Positions 14,780 through 23,639 are shown, counted from the stretch's first letter. The stretch is DNA of 27,024 nucleotides from CAYTIB01 sp964437725 (GCA_964437725.1 CAYTIB010000010.1:1-27024); one strand, 5' to 3'. The notes: generated by a model not told the origin, from the letters alone. A program made the numbers and translations.

Positions 14780-15667
14780 ATGAATCGGCCCAGAGCTTTG
14801 CGAGTAGCTGTAACGGGTGCAGGAGGGATCGTTGGTACGGCACTCATGCGGCAATAGCCCAAGGGGCTTTCTAAGGTCGATGTCATCGGCCTAACACGTG
14901 AAGATCTTGATGTGACAGATGCACGGTGTGTTAAGAAGCGGCTAGAGGATATTTCACCAGATGCGGTTATACATGCTGCCGCTTTCACCCTGGTTGATCA
15001 ATGTGAAGAAGAGCCAGAACTTGCCTGGGAAGTGAATGTGGTAGGGACGGCTAATGTGGCTGTAGCCTGTAAAAGCCTTGGGTGCCGATTGGTTTACCTG
15101 AGCACGGATTATGTTTTTGACGGAAAATCGGTCGAGCCTTACCGGGAGGAGGATCCTGTTTCTCCCCTTGGTGTCTACGGTAATACAAAATGGAAGGGAG
15201 AGTTGGCCGTTCTTGAGGAGGGGCCGGATAATTCCCTGATTGTTCGAACAGCTTGGGTTTATGGGCATGGAGGCCGAAATTTTGTCGACGCAATTTTGGA
15301 AAAAGGAAATCTTGGAGAGCCTCTCAAAGTAGTAACTGATCAGAAAGGATCACCTACTTTCTCTGATGATTTGGCGGATGCTCTTAATGCATTGCTTTCC
15401 ATTCAGGCAAATGGCACCGTTCATGTAACTGGACACGGCGCTTGCACCTGGTACGAGTTTGCAAAGGAAGTTCTCAGTACTTCTGGTCTGGAAGTGGGGC
15501 TTTTGGAGGAAACGACATCAGCCACCCTTGGAAGAAGAGCGCCTCGGCCATCTTATTCAGTGCTCGATGACGAGGTTTTTCGATCGTTGACTGGCTCGGT
15601 GATGCGGTCCTGGCCGGAAGCCTTGAGAGATTATCTGGTGCAGCGGGGAGTGTCGTTAGAAATCTGA
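14780..15667 (+). pseudogene. rmlD: dTDP-4-dehydrorhamnose reductase with an in-frame TAG
   Basis: NADPH-dependent reductase that forms dTDP-L-rhamnose in the last step of the pathway. From the ATG at 14780 the frame gives the Rossmann loop VAVTGAGGIVGTALMRQ, then TAG at codon 26 (14855-14857). It continues in the same frame with PKGLSKVDVIGLTREDLDVTD and the rest of a normal RmlD: HAAAFTLVDQCEEEP, the catalytic LSTDYVFDG and YGNTKWKGE (Y-x3-K), and RTAWVYG. Total length with the stop counted is 295 codons, the usual size. A restart at the GTG at 14912 would lack the nucleotide-binding loop. TAG ends at least six other genes here, so it is not reassigned. It is a nonsense mutation (for example TTG or CAG to TAG), suppression, or a sequencing error. 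Confidence 0.85.
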
Positions 15668-15705
15668 TTTCGTAGTCTCTGCTTGTTGCCTTTGGAGATT
15701 GGCTT

Positions 15706-16998
15706 ATGGAAATAGGGGTGATTGGCCTGGGGTACGTTGGGCTTGTAACTGGCGCCGTTTTTGCGGATCTTGGAAACGACGTTGTATGTTCCGACATCGA
15801 TAAAGAGAGGGTAGACTCCCTGAATAGGGGTGAGGTCCCCATATATGAGGTCGGGTTGGAAGAGATGATTAACCGTAACGTGGAAGGTGGTCGCCTTTCT
15901 TTTACAACGGATAACCACGAACTTGTACGGAATTCGGAACTTATCTTTATTTGTGTGGGAACACCGCCAAAAGAAGATGGGGGAACAGATCTTTCTTATG
16001 TAGAAAGTGCAGCCAAGTCTATCGCGCATGCAATAGAGGACTACCGGGTTATTATTACTAAAAGTACAGTTCCGGTTGGAACGGGCGCATTTGTTTCAGA
16101 TATCATTGAACGATTTAAGCGGAAGCCGGTGCGTTTTGATGTTGTATCCAATCCAGAGTTTTTGCGAGAGGGTTCCGCTATCCAGGATACTCTTTCTCCC
16201 GACCGCATAGTGATTGGGGCTCCTAATAAGACAGTGGCTATGCGTTTGCTGGAGCTTTATTCGCCTTTGGAGCGTCCCATGCTCATCACAGATGTCCCGA
16301 GTGCGGAGATAATCAAGTACGCGAGTAATGCGTTTCTCGCAATGAAGATTTCGTTTATCAACGGCGTTGCGAATGTTTGTGAACGAGCAGATGCAAACGT
16401 GGACGATGTTGCCAAGGGGATGGGATATGATGCCCGTATTGGTCGATCTTTTCTCTACCCTGGGCTTGGGTTTGGTGGGTCCTGTTTTCCTAAGGATGTT
16501 GAGTCTTTCGTCTACAAGTCTGACGACCTGGGTTATGATTTTCGTCTACTGAAGGAGGTTCTTGAGATCAACCGCGAGCGTGCTCCTCACCTGCTAGATA
16601 TTATCAGGGAGGGCATGGGCAATCTTAAGGGTAAGCTGATCGGAGTGTTGGGACTAGCTTTTAAGGATAATACGGATGATATGAGGGAGGCAAAATCCAC
16701 GGAAGTGATCCGTATTCTTCAAAAGGAGGGGGCCCGGATCAAGGCATATGACCCAGTTGCGATGGAGAATGCTAGGAAGATTCTGGATGGAGTCGAATTT
16801 TCTCCGACAGCCTATGTAGCGGCGGAAGGGGCGGATGCTTTGGTTGTGGTCACCGAATGGAGGGAATTTCGCCAATTGAATCTGGGCCGTATAAAAGAGC
16901 TTATGGCAAAGCCCGTTATTTTTGATGGACGTAATATTTATGATGCGGAGCTTATCCGAAGATTAGGATTCCAATATCATTGCATGGGGAAACCCTGA
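15706..16998 (+). CDS. ugd: UDP-glucose 6-dehydrogenase
   Basis: Oxidises UDP-glucose twice with NAD+ to give UDP-glucuronate. The 430-residue protein has the N-terminal Rossmann motif GVIGLGYVGLVTGAVFAD, the CVGTPP loop, KSTVPVGTG, and the catalytic Cys260 in GFGGSCFPKD. The C-terminal domain has GLAFKDNTDDMREAKS and the end pattern VVVTEWREF...VIFDGRNIYD. Length and all motifs are complete, and UDP-glucose rather than UDP-ManNAc or GDP-mannose is the expected substrate from the motif wording. Its stop overlaps the next gene (TGATG), whose product uses UDP-glucuronate, so the two act in sequence. Confidence 0.95.
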   Translation: MEIGVIGLGYVGLVTGAVFADLGNDVVCSDIDKERVDSLNRGEVPIYEVGLEEMINRNVEGGRLSFTTDNHELVRNSELIFICVGTPPKEDGGTDLSYVESAAKSIAHAIEDYRVIITKSTVPVGTGAFVSDIIERFKRKPVRFDVVSNPEFLREGSAIQDTLSPDRIVIGAPNKTVAMRLLELYSPLERPMLITDVPSAEIIKYASNAFLAMKISFINGVANVCERADANVDDVAKGMGYDARIGRSFLYPGLGFGGSCFPKDVESFVYKSDDLGYDFRLLKEVLEINRERAPHLLDIIREGMGNLKGKLIGVLGLAFKDNTDDMREAKSTEVIRILQKEGARIKAYDPVAMENARKILDGVEFSPTAYVAAEGADALVVVTEWREFRQLNLGRIKELMAKPVIFDGRNIYDAELIRRLGFQYHCMGKP

Positions 16999-17939
16999 TG
17001 GAGGCGCCGAGAAGTCTCGTAACAGGAGGAGCGGGTTTCTTAGGGTCACACCTTTGTAAGCGCCTTCTCATTGAAGGGCATGAAGTGATATGTATGGATA
17101 ACCTCCTGACTGGGAGTGAGGAGAATGTTTCCCACCTTCTGGGTGAGAAATTTCAGTTGATTGAGTACGATGTAACCCACTTTTTAGCTGTTCCCGGAAA
17201 ACTCGATTTTGTATTTCATTTTGCCTCTCCGGCTAGTCCATTTGATTACTTAGAGTATCCGATTCAAACCCTTAAAGTCGGTGCACTGGGAACCCTGAAT
17301 GCCCTAGGACTGGCCAAGGCTAAAGATGCGACCCTTTTATTAGCTTCGACTTCGGAGGTCTACGGTAACCCGCTAGTACACCCTCAAAATGAAAAATACT
17401 GGGGAAATGTTAATCCGATAGGACCCCGCGGAGTTTACGATGAGGCGAAGCGTTATGCCGAGGCGCTTGTAATGGCTTATCATCGATTTCATTCGCTAAA
17501 AACAAGGATCGTTCGAATCTTCAACACTTACGGCCCGCACATGCGCATTCAGGATGGCCGGGCTGTCCCCACCTTTTTTGCGCAGGCTCTTTGCAATGAA
17601 CCCCTGACCGTTTTTGGTGATGGATCGCATACGCGAAGTTTTTGTCATATCTCAGATTTGATAGAAGGAATTGTCCGTCTTTCACGTTCGAACTTCGCTG
17701 AGCCCGTCAACATCGGAAATCCGAACGAGATTACTATTTTGGAATTAGCGAAGGCAATTATCGATCAAACAGAAAGCCAAAGTGTAATTGAATTCAAAGA
17801 CCTACCAGTAGACGATCCTAAGGTGCGTCAGCCAGACATTTCCCTGGCCAAAAAAACTTTAGGATGGGAGCCATCCGTGAGCCTACAGGATGGGTTGAAA
17901 GACACGTTGAAATACTTCCGCGAGAAATTGGCCGCCTAA
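16998..17939 (+). CDS. UDP-glucuronate decarboxylase (UDP-xylose synthase), SDR family
   Basis: Converts UDP-glucuronate to UDP-xylose through a 4-keto intermediate, using bound NAD+. The 313-residue protein has the extended-SDR loop VTGGAGFLGSHLCKRL, the family-specific HFASPASPFDYLEYPIQTLK segment, STSEVYG, and the catalytic Y-x3-K in GVYDEAKRYAEAL. It also has RIFNTYGPHMR and GDGSHTRSFCHISDL. The ASPASP segment separates UXS from dTDP-glucose 4,6-dehydratase (RmlB) and from UDP-glucose 4-epimerase. The ATG at 16998 overlaps the ugd stop by one base. The TTG 18 bases earlier is a poorer start. Possible end product is UDP-xylose for LPS or a glycan; no glycosyltransferase is in view. Confidence 0.92.
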   Translation: MEAPRSLVTGGAGFLGSHLCKRLLIEGHEVICMDNLLTGSEENVSHLLGEKFQLIEYDVTHFLAVPGKLDFVFHFASPASPFDYLEYPIQTLKVGALGTLNALGLAKAKDATLLLASTSEVYGNPLVHPQNEKYWGNVNPIGPRGVYDEAKRYAEALVMAYHRFHSLKTRIVRIFNTYGPHMRIQDGRAVPTFFAQALCNEPLTVFGDGSHTRSFCHISDLIEGIVRLSRSNFAEPVNIGNPNEITILELAKAIIDQTESQSVIEFKDLPVDDPKVRQPDISLAKKTLGWEPSVSLQDGLKDTLKYFREKLAA

Positions 17940-18222
17940 CTACGGACTTCACATTTAAGGGGGAGGGTTGCTGTCTGCAGGGCTCCCAAGTCCCATAGTG
18001 CTTTGATTTGAAGGTAGTCCGACGCTAAATTGATAACTACCAATTTTGAAACCAGAGATTTCAAGATGCTAAAGATATTTGAGATTTCTCCGGTTGGGCT
18101 GCGTTATTATCGATGGGAAAGATCTAGTCAGACTTATAGGCTATGAGGATTTTCTTTTCAATTTTGAAATGTCTGTTAGTTATGCCAACCTGGGCAAGAA
18201 CGATGGGGAGAATTGGGTTCAA
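17940..18222 (+). other. Intergenic stretch before gmhA
   Basis: About 280 bases between the decarboxylase and gmhA. A GGGAG...CTCCC pair near 17960-17990 could form an imperfect hairpin without a T tract. The gmhA frame is open through much of the second half from 18079, but that part does not resemble GmhA. I see no RNA gene. Confidence 0.3.
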
Positions 18223-18834
18223 ATGACGAGTGGGACACCGCCGGATGGTTCGGGTATTTGGCTAGAAGCATTGACGTGTCGCCTGGAATTGTATGAGGGC
18301 CTGAAGAAGCTAGAGTTCGAAAAGGTTTTCAACGAAATGGTGGATCGATTCGTTGAAGTATTCGAACGAAACTACAAGGTTCTCTTGTTTGGAAACGGTG
18401 GTAGTGCGGCTGATGCTCAGCACGCGGCCGCGGAATGGGTGGGACGTTTTTTGACGGAGCGTCAGCCTCTTCCAGCTGTTGCTCTGACGGCGGATTCCTC
18501 TGTTTTAACAGCAATAGGTAATGATTATAGTTTTGAGCAGATTTTTGAGCGGCAAATTAGAGCCTTAGGTATGGAGGGTGATATTGCTTTTGCAATTAGT
18601 ACAACGGGACGTTCGGAAAATGTTCTTCGTTCCCTTCGGGTTGCAAAAGAACGAGGAATGTTCACGGTTGCTTTGCTCGGTTGTGATGGGGGAGACGCCA
18701 AGAAAGAGGCTGACCTCTCCTTTATTGTCCCCAATTTCAAAGTTCCGTTGATTCAGGAGGCCCAGAGATTCATTCTGCACTTACTTTGTGAGGAGATTGA
18801 CCGTCGTCTCGAGCATGGCAATATCCGTAACTGA
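18223..18834 (+). CDS. gmhA: Sedoheptulose-7-phosphate isomerase (phosphoheptose isomerase)
   Basis: First enzyme of ADP-heptose synthesis for the LPS inner core; turns sedoheptulose-7-phosphate into D-glycero-D-manno-heptose-7-phosphate. The SIS-domain protein has the phosphate-binding LFGNGGSAADAQHAAAEWVGRF in outline, LTADSSVLTAIGNDY, the STTGRSENVLRSL loop, and the C-terminal QEAQRFILHLLCEEID with the metal-site residues expected of GmhA. The frame is open from 18079, but the ATG at 18223 gives 203 residues, the normal family length; GGGGAG lies 12 bases upstream. An ATG at 18169 is an alternative. It is followed 29 bases later by hldE, which acts downstream in the same pathway. Confidence 0.9.
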   Translation: MTSGTPPDGSGIWLEALTCRLELYEGLKKLEFEKVFNEMVDRFVEVFERNYKVLLFGNGGSAADAQHAAAEWVGRFLTERQPLPAVALTADSSVLTAIGNDYSFEQIFERQIRALGMEGDIAFAISTTGRSENVLRSLRVAKERGMFTVALLGCDGGDAKKEADLSFIVPNFKVPLIQEAQRFILHLLCEEIDRRLEHGNIRN

Positions 18835-18863
18835 ATTTTCAGATTAAGAAGCCGGGAACAACT

Positions 18864-20408
18864 ATGTCTAACTCGCTATCTCATGAAACTAAAACCGTTC
18901 CTGGGTTGGGTTGGCCACTTCCCTTTAATGTGGGCCGGTTGTCACCGGTTTTGGTTGTTGGCGATCTGATTCATGATCGGTTTGTTTGGGGAGATGTAAA
19001 TCGGGTGTCTCCGGAGGCACCCGTTCAGGTGTTGAATTGGGAGCGAGAAGCAGATGCAGCAGGAGGAGCGGCGAATGTAGCCCTGAACTTGTCTTCTTTG
19101 GGTTGCCGGGTACGCATTGTCGGAGTTGTAGGGAAGGACCTTGCGGGTGAGTATCTAATTGAAATTCTGAAAAGCAATAATGTGGATGTTTCGGGTGTTA
19201 TTACTATTCCCGGTAGGCCTACTAGTCAAAAAGTGAGAGTTATGGCACGCGGTCAGCACGTTCTACGGATTGATCGTGAGGAAGCAGGCCAGTTTAAGGG
19301 GAAAGATGAGCACCGATTGGCGGGGTGTGTGAAGAGGCAGGCTAAAGGTGTCTCTGGAATTATCTGCGCTGATTACGGAAAAGGGGTTTGTTGTCGGCCG
19401 GTTTTGAGTGCTGTAGCCAGGCTTTCAGCTCGCCGCCGTGGTAGTAAGGAAAACAAAAAGCGTCCATTTTTGCTTGTGGATCCTAAAGGACAAAATTTTG
19501 CTCAGTATCAGCAGGTCGATATTTTGACTCCCAATTTAAAAGAGGTAGTAGAGGCGACTGGGGAGATGAAGGACGTACCGGATGGCGAAGCTGGAATAGA
19601 TTCTCGAGCTCGGTATCTAATGAAACGGGTGAGTGTTCAAGCCCTTCTTGTTACAAGGGGTCCTGAGGGAATGAATCTATATGAAAAAAGAAAAAATGTT
19701 ATTCGGAAAACCTACATTCCAGTTACTCAAACCCACGAGGTGTATGACGTGACCGGCGCGGGTGACACAGCGACAGGGGTAATGGGTCTGGCCGCGTTTG
19801 GAGGTGTTCCTTTAGTGGAAGCGGCAAAGCTATCTAATGTTGCGGCGGGTATTGTGGTGGGTATGGTAGGGACTGCAGTGGTTGAACCAGAGGCTCTTGA
19901 CCGCGCAATGGATGGCGGTCTTTTTCTTTCAGGTTTAAAAGTTCTTTCCCGTTCGGCCCTGAAAATACGGATGGAAGAGGCGAGAGGGCGGCGTGAGAAG
20001 GTGGTCTTTACTAACGGATGTTTTGACTTGCTGCACGTTGGACATCTTCACCTACTTCAGCGAGCACGCTCTTTTGGAGATCTTTTAGTTGTGGGTATAA
20101 ATGACGACGAGTCAATTCGTAAACTTAAAGGTCCGGGACGTCCCCTCATCACCCAAGAACAGCGTGCAGAAATTCTTGCGTCCCTCCGTTTTGTTGACCA
20201 TGTCACAATATTCTCAGAGCCGACTCCTTTGCGTGTCTTGCGAGCGGTCCGCCCGGATGTTCTCGTTAAAGGAGGAGACTATTCGCTTAAGCAAGTGATT
20301 GGCAAAGAGTGGGTTGAAAACAATGGAGGTCGTGTCGAACTTGTACCATTGCTTCCTGGCTTCTCTACATCATCGCTAATTAGTGCCATTCTGAATAGTG
20401 AGCGATAA
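18864..20408 (+). CDS. hldE: Bifunctional heptose-7-phosphate kinase / heptose-1-phosphate adenylyltransferase
   Basis: Two steps of ADP-heptose synthesis in one 514-residue protein. The N-terminal ribokinase-type domain (about 28-345) has VLVVGDLIHDRFVWGDV, the substrate loop AAGGAANVALNLSSLG, and the catalytic DVTGAGDT (about 295-302). The C-terminal nucleotidyltransferase domain (about 370-514) has TNGCFDLLHVGHL (383-395), the H-x-G-H adenylyltransferase motif, and a KGGDY segment. Length is slightly above E. coli HldE (477), mostly through an N-terminal extension of about 25 residues. The phosphatase GmhB that acts between the two activities is not in the window. It is directly followed by the uncharacterised gene at 20413. 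Confidence 0.95.
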   Translation: MSNSLSHETKTVPGLGWPLPFNVGRLSPVLVVGDLIHDRFVWGDVNRVSPEAPVQVLNWEREADAAGGAANVALNLSSLGCRVRIVGVVGKDLAGEYLIEILKSNNVDVSGVITIPGRPTSQKVRVMARGQHVLRIDREEAGQFKGKDEHRLAGCVKRQAKGVSGIICADYGKGVCCRPVLSAVARLSARRRGSKENKKRPFLLVDPKGQNFAQYQQVDILTPNLKEVVEATGEMKDVPDGEAGIDSRARYLMKRVSVQALLVTRGPEGMNLYEKRKNVIRKTYIPVTQTHEVYDVTGAGDTATGVMGLAAFGGVPLVEAAKLSNVAAGIVVGMVGTAVVEPEALDRAMDGGLFLSGLKVLSRSALKIRMEEARGRREKVVFTNGCFDLLHVGHLHLLQRARSFGDLLVVGINDDESIRKLKGPGRPLITQEQRAEILASLRFVDHVTIFSEPTPLRVLRAVRPDVLVKGGDYSLKQVIGKEWVENNGGRVELVPLLPGFSTSSLISAILNSER

Positions 20409-20412
20409 TTAA

Positions 20413-21384
20413 TTGATAAAACCTCGCCCCCCACATGATGCACTCGATTTTTCGTCCGCTAAGACCTACCCCTTAGAAACCCGAAAAAGTAAGATTGATG
20501 TGGGGAATCTTCCAGATCCTACCCTCTATCAACCTGGGAAAGGTAGTATTGAGCCACTTATCCCACGCATTTTGAAGGGTGAGGATATCCAGGCTTTAGC
20601 TGATTCCTGGGTCTCTGCTGTGCAGCGCGGTCGAACTGTAATCCTGGGTATGGGTGCTCACCCTATTAAGGTGGGCCTTAGCCGGCTATTAATCGATCTC
20701 GTCGAACGTGAAGCTCTTCATGCAATTGCTTCTGGTGGTGCTCTTGCGATCCATGATATGGAAATGGCCCTTCACGGAAGCACGTCAGAAGATGTGGTTG
20801 AAGGTTTGGCAAAAGGTGATTTTGGAATGGCCGATGAAACAGGAAAAGTTTACTGGGATGCTGTTGCGCTTGCTGAGAAAGAAGGATATGGACTGGGTCA
20901 GGCAGTGGGTAGGATGGTGGCAGAAAGTAATTTTCCTCACAGGTCACTGAGTGTTCTTTCTGCTGCTTATGCGCTAGAGATACCGGCCACGCTTCATGTC
21001 GCTGTTGGTGCCGATATTGTACATATGCATCCTGACGCACAGAGGGGGAAAGCAGCGGAGGCTTTAGGTAGGGCATTGATGCGAGATTTTCAGGTATTTT
21101 CTAACGTGGTTCAGGGGTTGGATGATGGAGGAGTCTATATCAATCTCGGGTCGGCTGTCGTGATGCCAGAAGTATTTCTGAAGGCGATAAACATCGCACG
21201 AAATTTAAAGGGAAAACCACAAAATATCATAACGGCTAACATCGATATGATTCAGCATTATCGGACTCGGGAAAACGTTGTTCGCCGGCCTACGGTGCCG
21301 GGTGGAATCGGCTATGAGATTACCGGCCATCATGAGATTTTAGTCCCGCTTTTGTATGCTATGGTTCGAGACCGCTTGGAATGA
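20413..21384 (+). CDS. Conserved protein of unknown function, possible deoxyhypusine synthase-like fold
   Basis: I do not recognise a characterised function. The 323-residue protein looks like a soluble alpha/beta enzyme: hydrophobic strands alternate with helices, and there are sharply conserved-looking glycine/histidine motifs: ILGMGAHPIKVGLS (77-90), ASGGALAIHDMEMAL (106-120), TSEDV, HVAVGADIVHMHPDA, NLGSAVVMPEVFLKA, IDMIQHYR and ITGHHEILVPLL. The layout recalls deoxyhypusine synthase-like NAD-binding proteins, but this is an impression only. No signal peptide or membrane segment. Start is TTG at 20413, four bases after the hldE stop, with only a weak GTGAG upstream; a GTG near 20500 is possible. 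Tight spacing suggests cotranscription with hldE. Confidence 0.75.
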   Translation: MIKPRPPHDALDFSSAKTYPLETRKSKIDVGNLPDPTLYQPGKGSIEPLIPRILKGEDIQALADSWVSAVQRGRTVILGMGAHPIKVGLSRLLIDLVEREALHAIASGGALAIHDMEMALHGSTSEDVVEGLAKGDFGMADETGKVYWDAVALAEKEGYGLGQAVGRMVAESNFPHRSLSVLSAAYALEIPATLHVAVGADIVHMHPDAQRGKAAEALGRALMRDFQVFSNVVQGLDDGGVYINLGSAVVMPEVFLKAINIARNLKGKPQNIITANIDMIQHYRTRENVVRRPTVPGGIGYEITGHHEILVPLLYAMVRDRLE

Positions 21385-21430
21385 ATCTTGGAGCGCTGGG
21401 CGGCATGGAGATTTGCGAAAGGGGTGAACT

Positions 21431-22249
21431 ATTCACGTTTCGATATTAGGTAGTGGAAGTGGAGGGAACTCTGTTTACCTCGAATCAGGGGGGGAGGGCT
21501 TGTTGGTCGATGTGGGTTTTTCCTTGCGCCAGGTCGAGAAGAGACTTTCAGGAGTCGGTGGCTCAATGGAGCGGGTTCGTGACCTGTTAGTGACTCATGA
21601 GCATACGGACCACGTTAGGGGTCTCTCTTCGCTGGTAAAACGATTTCCAATTTCGCTACACATGACAGAAGGGACTGCGCATGCGCTTAGCGGTCAGATG
21701 ACGGATATTTTATCGAAATCTCAAGTCAAAATCATTCGTTCTGGGCGAAGGTTTGCCTTCGGGTCATGGACTATTGATCCGTTTTCTACTCCTCATGACG
21801 CTGAAGAGCCGGTAGGATTTGTTTTGGAGTCTGGGGGAATTCGATTGGGGATTGCGACTGATATAGGCGAGGTGCAATGTGAGGTCATGAATTGTCTTGC
21901 AAAAGTCGATGCATTGATACTTGAATTTAATCACGATCCGGATCTACTTGCATCCGGACCGTATCCGTCTAGTGTGAAATCTAGAATCGCGGGCGCAAAG
22001 GGCCATTTGGCTAATGAGGATGCTGGAATCATGTTGGGTGAGATTGCTCATAATCAATTGCAGGCAGTAGTTTTGGCCCATCTGAGCAAGAATAACAATG
22101 ATCCTGATCTTGCGCGATCTGTTGCAAAAGATAGTCTCCGAGAGTGTTCCGCCCGCGTTTTGATTGCTGATCAGAAGTCTCCATGTTCAATGGAAATACC
22201 AGGTAATCCTAAACTTGATGGATATCAACAGAATTTGCCGATGCTGTGA
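21431..22249 (+). CDS. MBL-fold metallohydrolase (YycJ/WalJ-like), probable ATT start
   Basis: Predicted metal-dependent hydrolase, possibly a nuclease or phosphodiesterase like YycJ/WalJ. The core has the metal motif H-x-H-x-D-H in THEHTDHVRG (His56 to His61), later metal-site candidates in ATDIGE and LEFNHD, and LAHLSKNNND near the end. Standard calling would start at a TTG at 21500, which removes the family's first strand and glycine-rich turn. Reading upstream in frame gives HVSILGSGSGGNSVYLESGGEG, exactly the expected N-terminus. An in-frame TGA at 21425 limits the start, and the codon in the Met position is ATT (21431-21433), with AAAGGGG 6 bases upstream. From there the protein has 272 residues. 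Confidence 0.82.
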   Translation: MHVSILGSGSGGNSVYLESGGEGLLVDVGFSLRQVEKRLSGVGGSMERVRDLLVTHEHTDHVRGLSSLVKRFPISLHMTEGTAHALSGQMTDILSKSQVKIIRSGRRFAFGSWTIDPFSTPHDAEEPVGFVLESGGIRLGIATDIGEVQCEVMNCLAKVDALILEFNHDPDLLASGPYPSSVKSRIAGAKGHLANEDAGIMLGEIAHNQLQAVVLAHLSKNNNDPDLARSVAKDSLRECSARVLIADQKSPCSMEIPGNPKLDGYQQNLPML

Positions 22250-22323
22250 TTGCTCCTTGCCGAATGAGGTCAATTGTCTTGTTAAATTCAACCTCGCACG
22301 ATCCAGGGAATCTAAATTAGCCT

Positions 22324-23628
22324 ATGATTTCTCGCTACTCTCGTCCTGAAATGATGGTTATTTGGTCTGAAGATACAAAGCTGGCCCATTGGTTAGAGAT
22401 TGAGTGTCTCGCCTGTGAGGCGATGGAAGAATTGGGTATCGTACCTTCCGGGACGGGTGATTCCATCAGAAAGGCTGTGGATTTGGATCCGGCGCGTGTT
22501 GCCGAAATTGAACGCAACACGCGGCACGATGTGATCGCTTTTCTAGTGCACGTGGAAGAACAGGCAGGGGCTCATGCTCGCCATCTCCATTTGGGGATGA
22601 CTTCAAGTGATGTTCTTGATACGACTCTGGCACTGCAAATGGTTAAGGCGGCTCAAATCCTCTTACAAGATCTAGCTTCTCTCAAAGATGTTTTTCATCG
22701 GCGCGCGTGGGAGTTCAAGGATCAGGTGATGATTGGACGGACCCATGGGATGCATGCTGAACCTACTACTTTTGGTCTGAAGTTGGCCTTATGGTATGGC
22801 GAATTTGCCCGAGCGGAGGAGCGGGTTGCTCGGGCCATGGAGGGAGTCCAATACGGGATGATTTCGGGGGCAGTGGGGACGTATGCTCACCTATCTCCCA
22901 AAGTGGAGGAATTTGTTTGTGAGCGTCTTGGTTTACGACCGGTTCCTGCATCCTCTCAAATAATTCATCGAGATCGGCACGCCGAGTATCTCTCAGCCTT
23001 GTCGCTAACAGCGGCCTCTATCTCCAACGTAGCTACAGAGATACGTAACCTTTCCCGGTCGGAGGTGGCGGAGGTAGCGGAGGGATTTGGAGCATCTCAG
23101 AAGGGTTCTTCTGCTATGCCCCATAAGCGAAATCCTGTGGTGTCTGAACAATTGGTGGGTTTGGCTAGATTGGTAGGTTCGAATGCCGCAGTGGCTCTGC
23201 AAAACATACCCCTTTGGCATGAACGTGATATCAGTCATTCCTCTGTTGAGAGGGTGATATTACCAGATTCAACGGTTCTTGTTGATTACATGTTGACGAA
23301 GCTAAGGGATCTTATAGATTCTCTCCAGGTGTATCCGGAGGCGATGAGTGAAAATATGGAGGAAACCGGAGAGTTGTTTCATTCTGAACAGGTCCTATTG
23401 GCTCTTATGCAGTCGGGACTCGCTCGCCAAGAGGCATATGGAATCGTTCAACGGTGTGCTTTCGAATCGAAAGATGGGAAAAATTTTCGGGAGATCATCA
23501 CCGCAGATCAGGAGGTGTTGAATCATTTAGATATGAGTATTTTAGATGGTTGTTTCCGTGTGGAAGATCATCTTGCTCACGTCGACTATATTTTTGAGCG
23601 AGTGTTTAGGGCTGAAAAATTAAATTAG
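22324..23628 (+). CDS. purB: Adenylosuccinate lyase
   Basis: Cleaves fumarate from SAICAR and from adenylosuccinate in purine synthesis. The 434-residue protein is a full fumarase/aspartase-superfamily member: R-Y-S-R-PEM at the N-terminus, TRHDVIAFL, HLGMTSSDVLDT, GRTHGMHAEPTTFG with a catalytic His, and the signature loop GSSAMPHKRNP (261-271) with the catalytic Ser. Its length is that of the Bacillus/Thermotoga type. The ATG at 22324 has no obvious ribosome binding site. It ends in TAG 11 bases before the cytochrome gene. Confidence 0.96.
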   Translation: MISRYSRPEMMVIWSEDTKLAHWLEIECLACEAMEELGIVPSGTGDSIRKAVDLDPARVAEIERNTRHDVIAFLVHVEEQAGAHARHLHLGMTSSDVLDTTLALQMVKAAQILLQDLASLKDVFHRRAWEFKDQVMIGRTHGMHAEPTTFGLKLALWYGEFARAEERVARAMEGVQYGMISGAVGTYAHLSPKVEEFVCERLGLRPVPASSQIIHRDRHAEYLSALSLTAASISNVATEIRNLSRSEVAEVAEGFGASQKGSSAMPHKRNPVVSEQLVGLARLVGSNAAVALQNIPLWHERDISHSSVERVILPDSTVLVDYMLTKLRDLIDSLQVYPEAMSENMEETGELFHSEQVLLALMQSGLARQEAYGIVQRCAFESKDGKNFREIITADQEVLNHLDMSILDGCFRVEDHLAHVDYIFERVFRAEKLN

Positions 23629-23639
23629 AGGTAAGAGGG

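Noticed and set aside
14855..14857. TAG in rmlD read as pyrrolysine
   Set aside because: Pyrrolysine is known mainly in methylamine methyltransferases, RmlD has no need for it, and TAG is used as a normal stop in several genes here.
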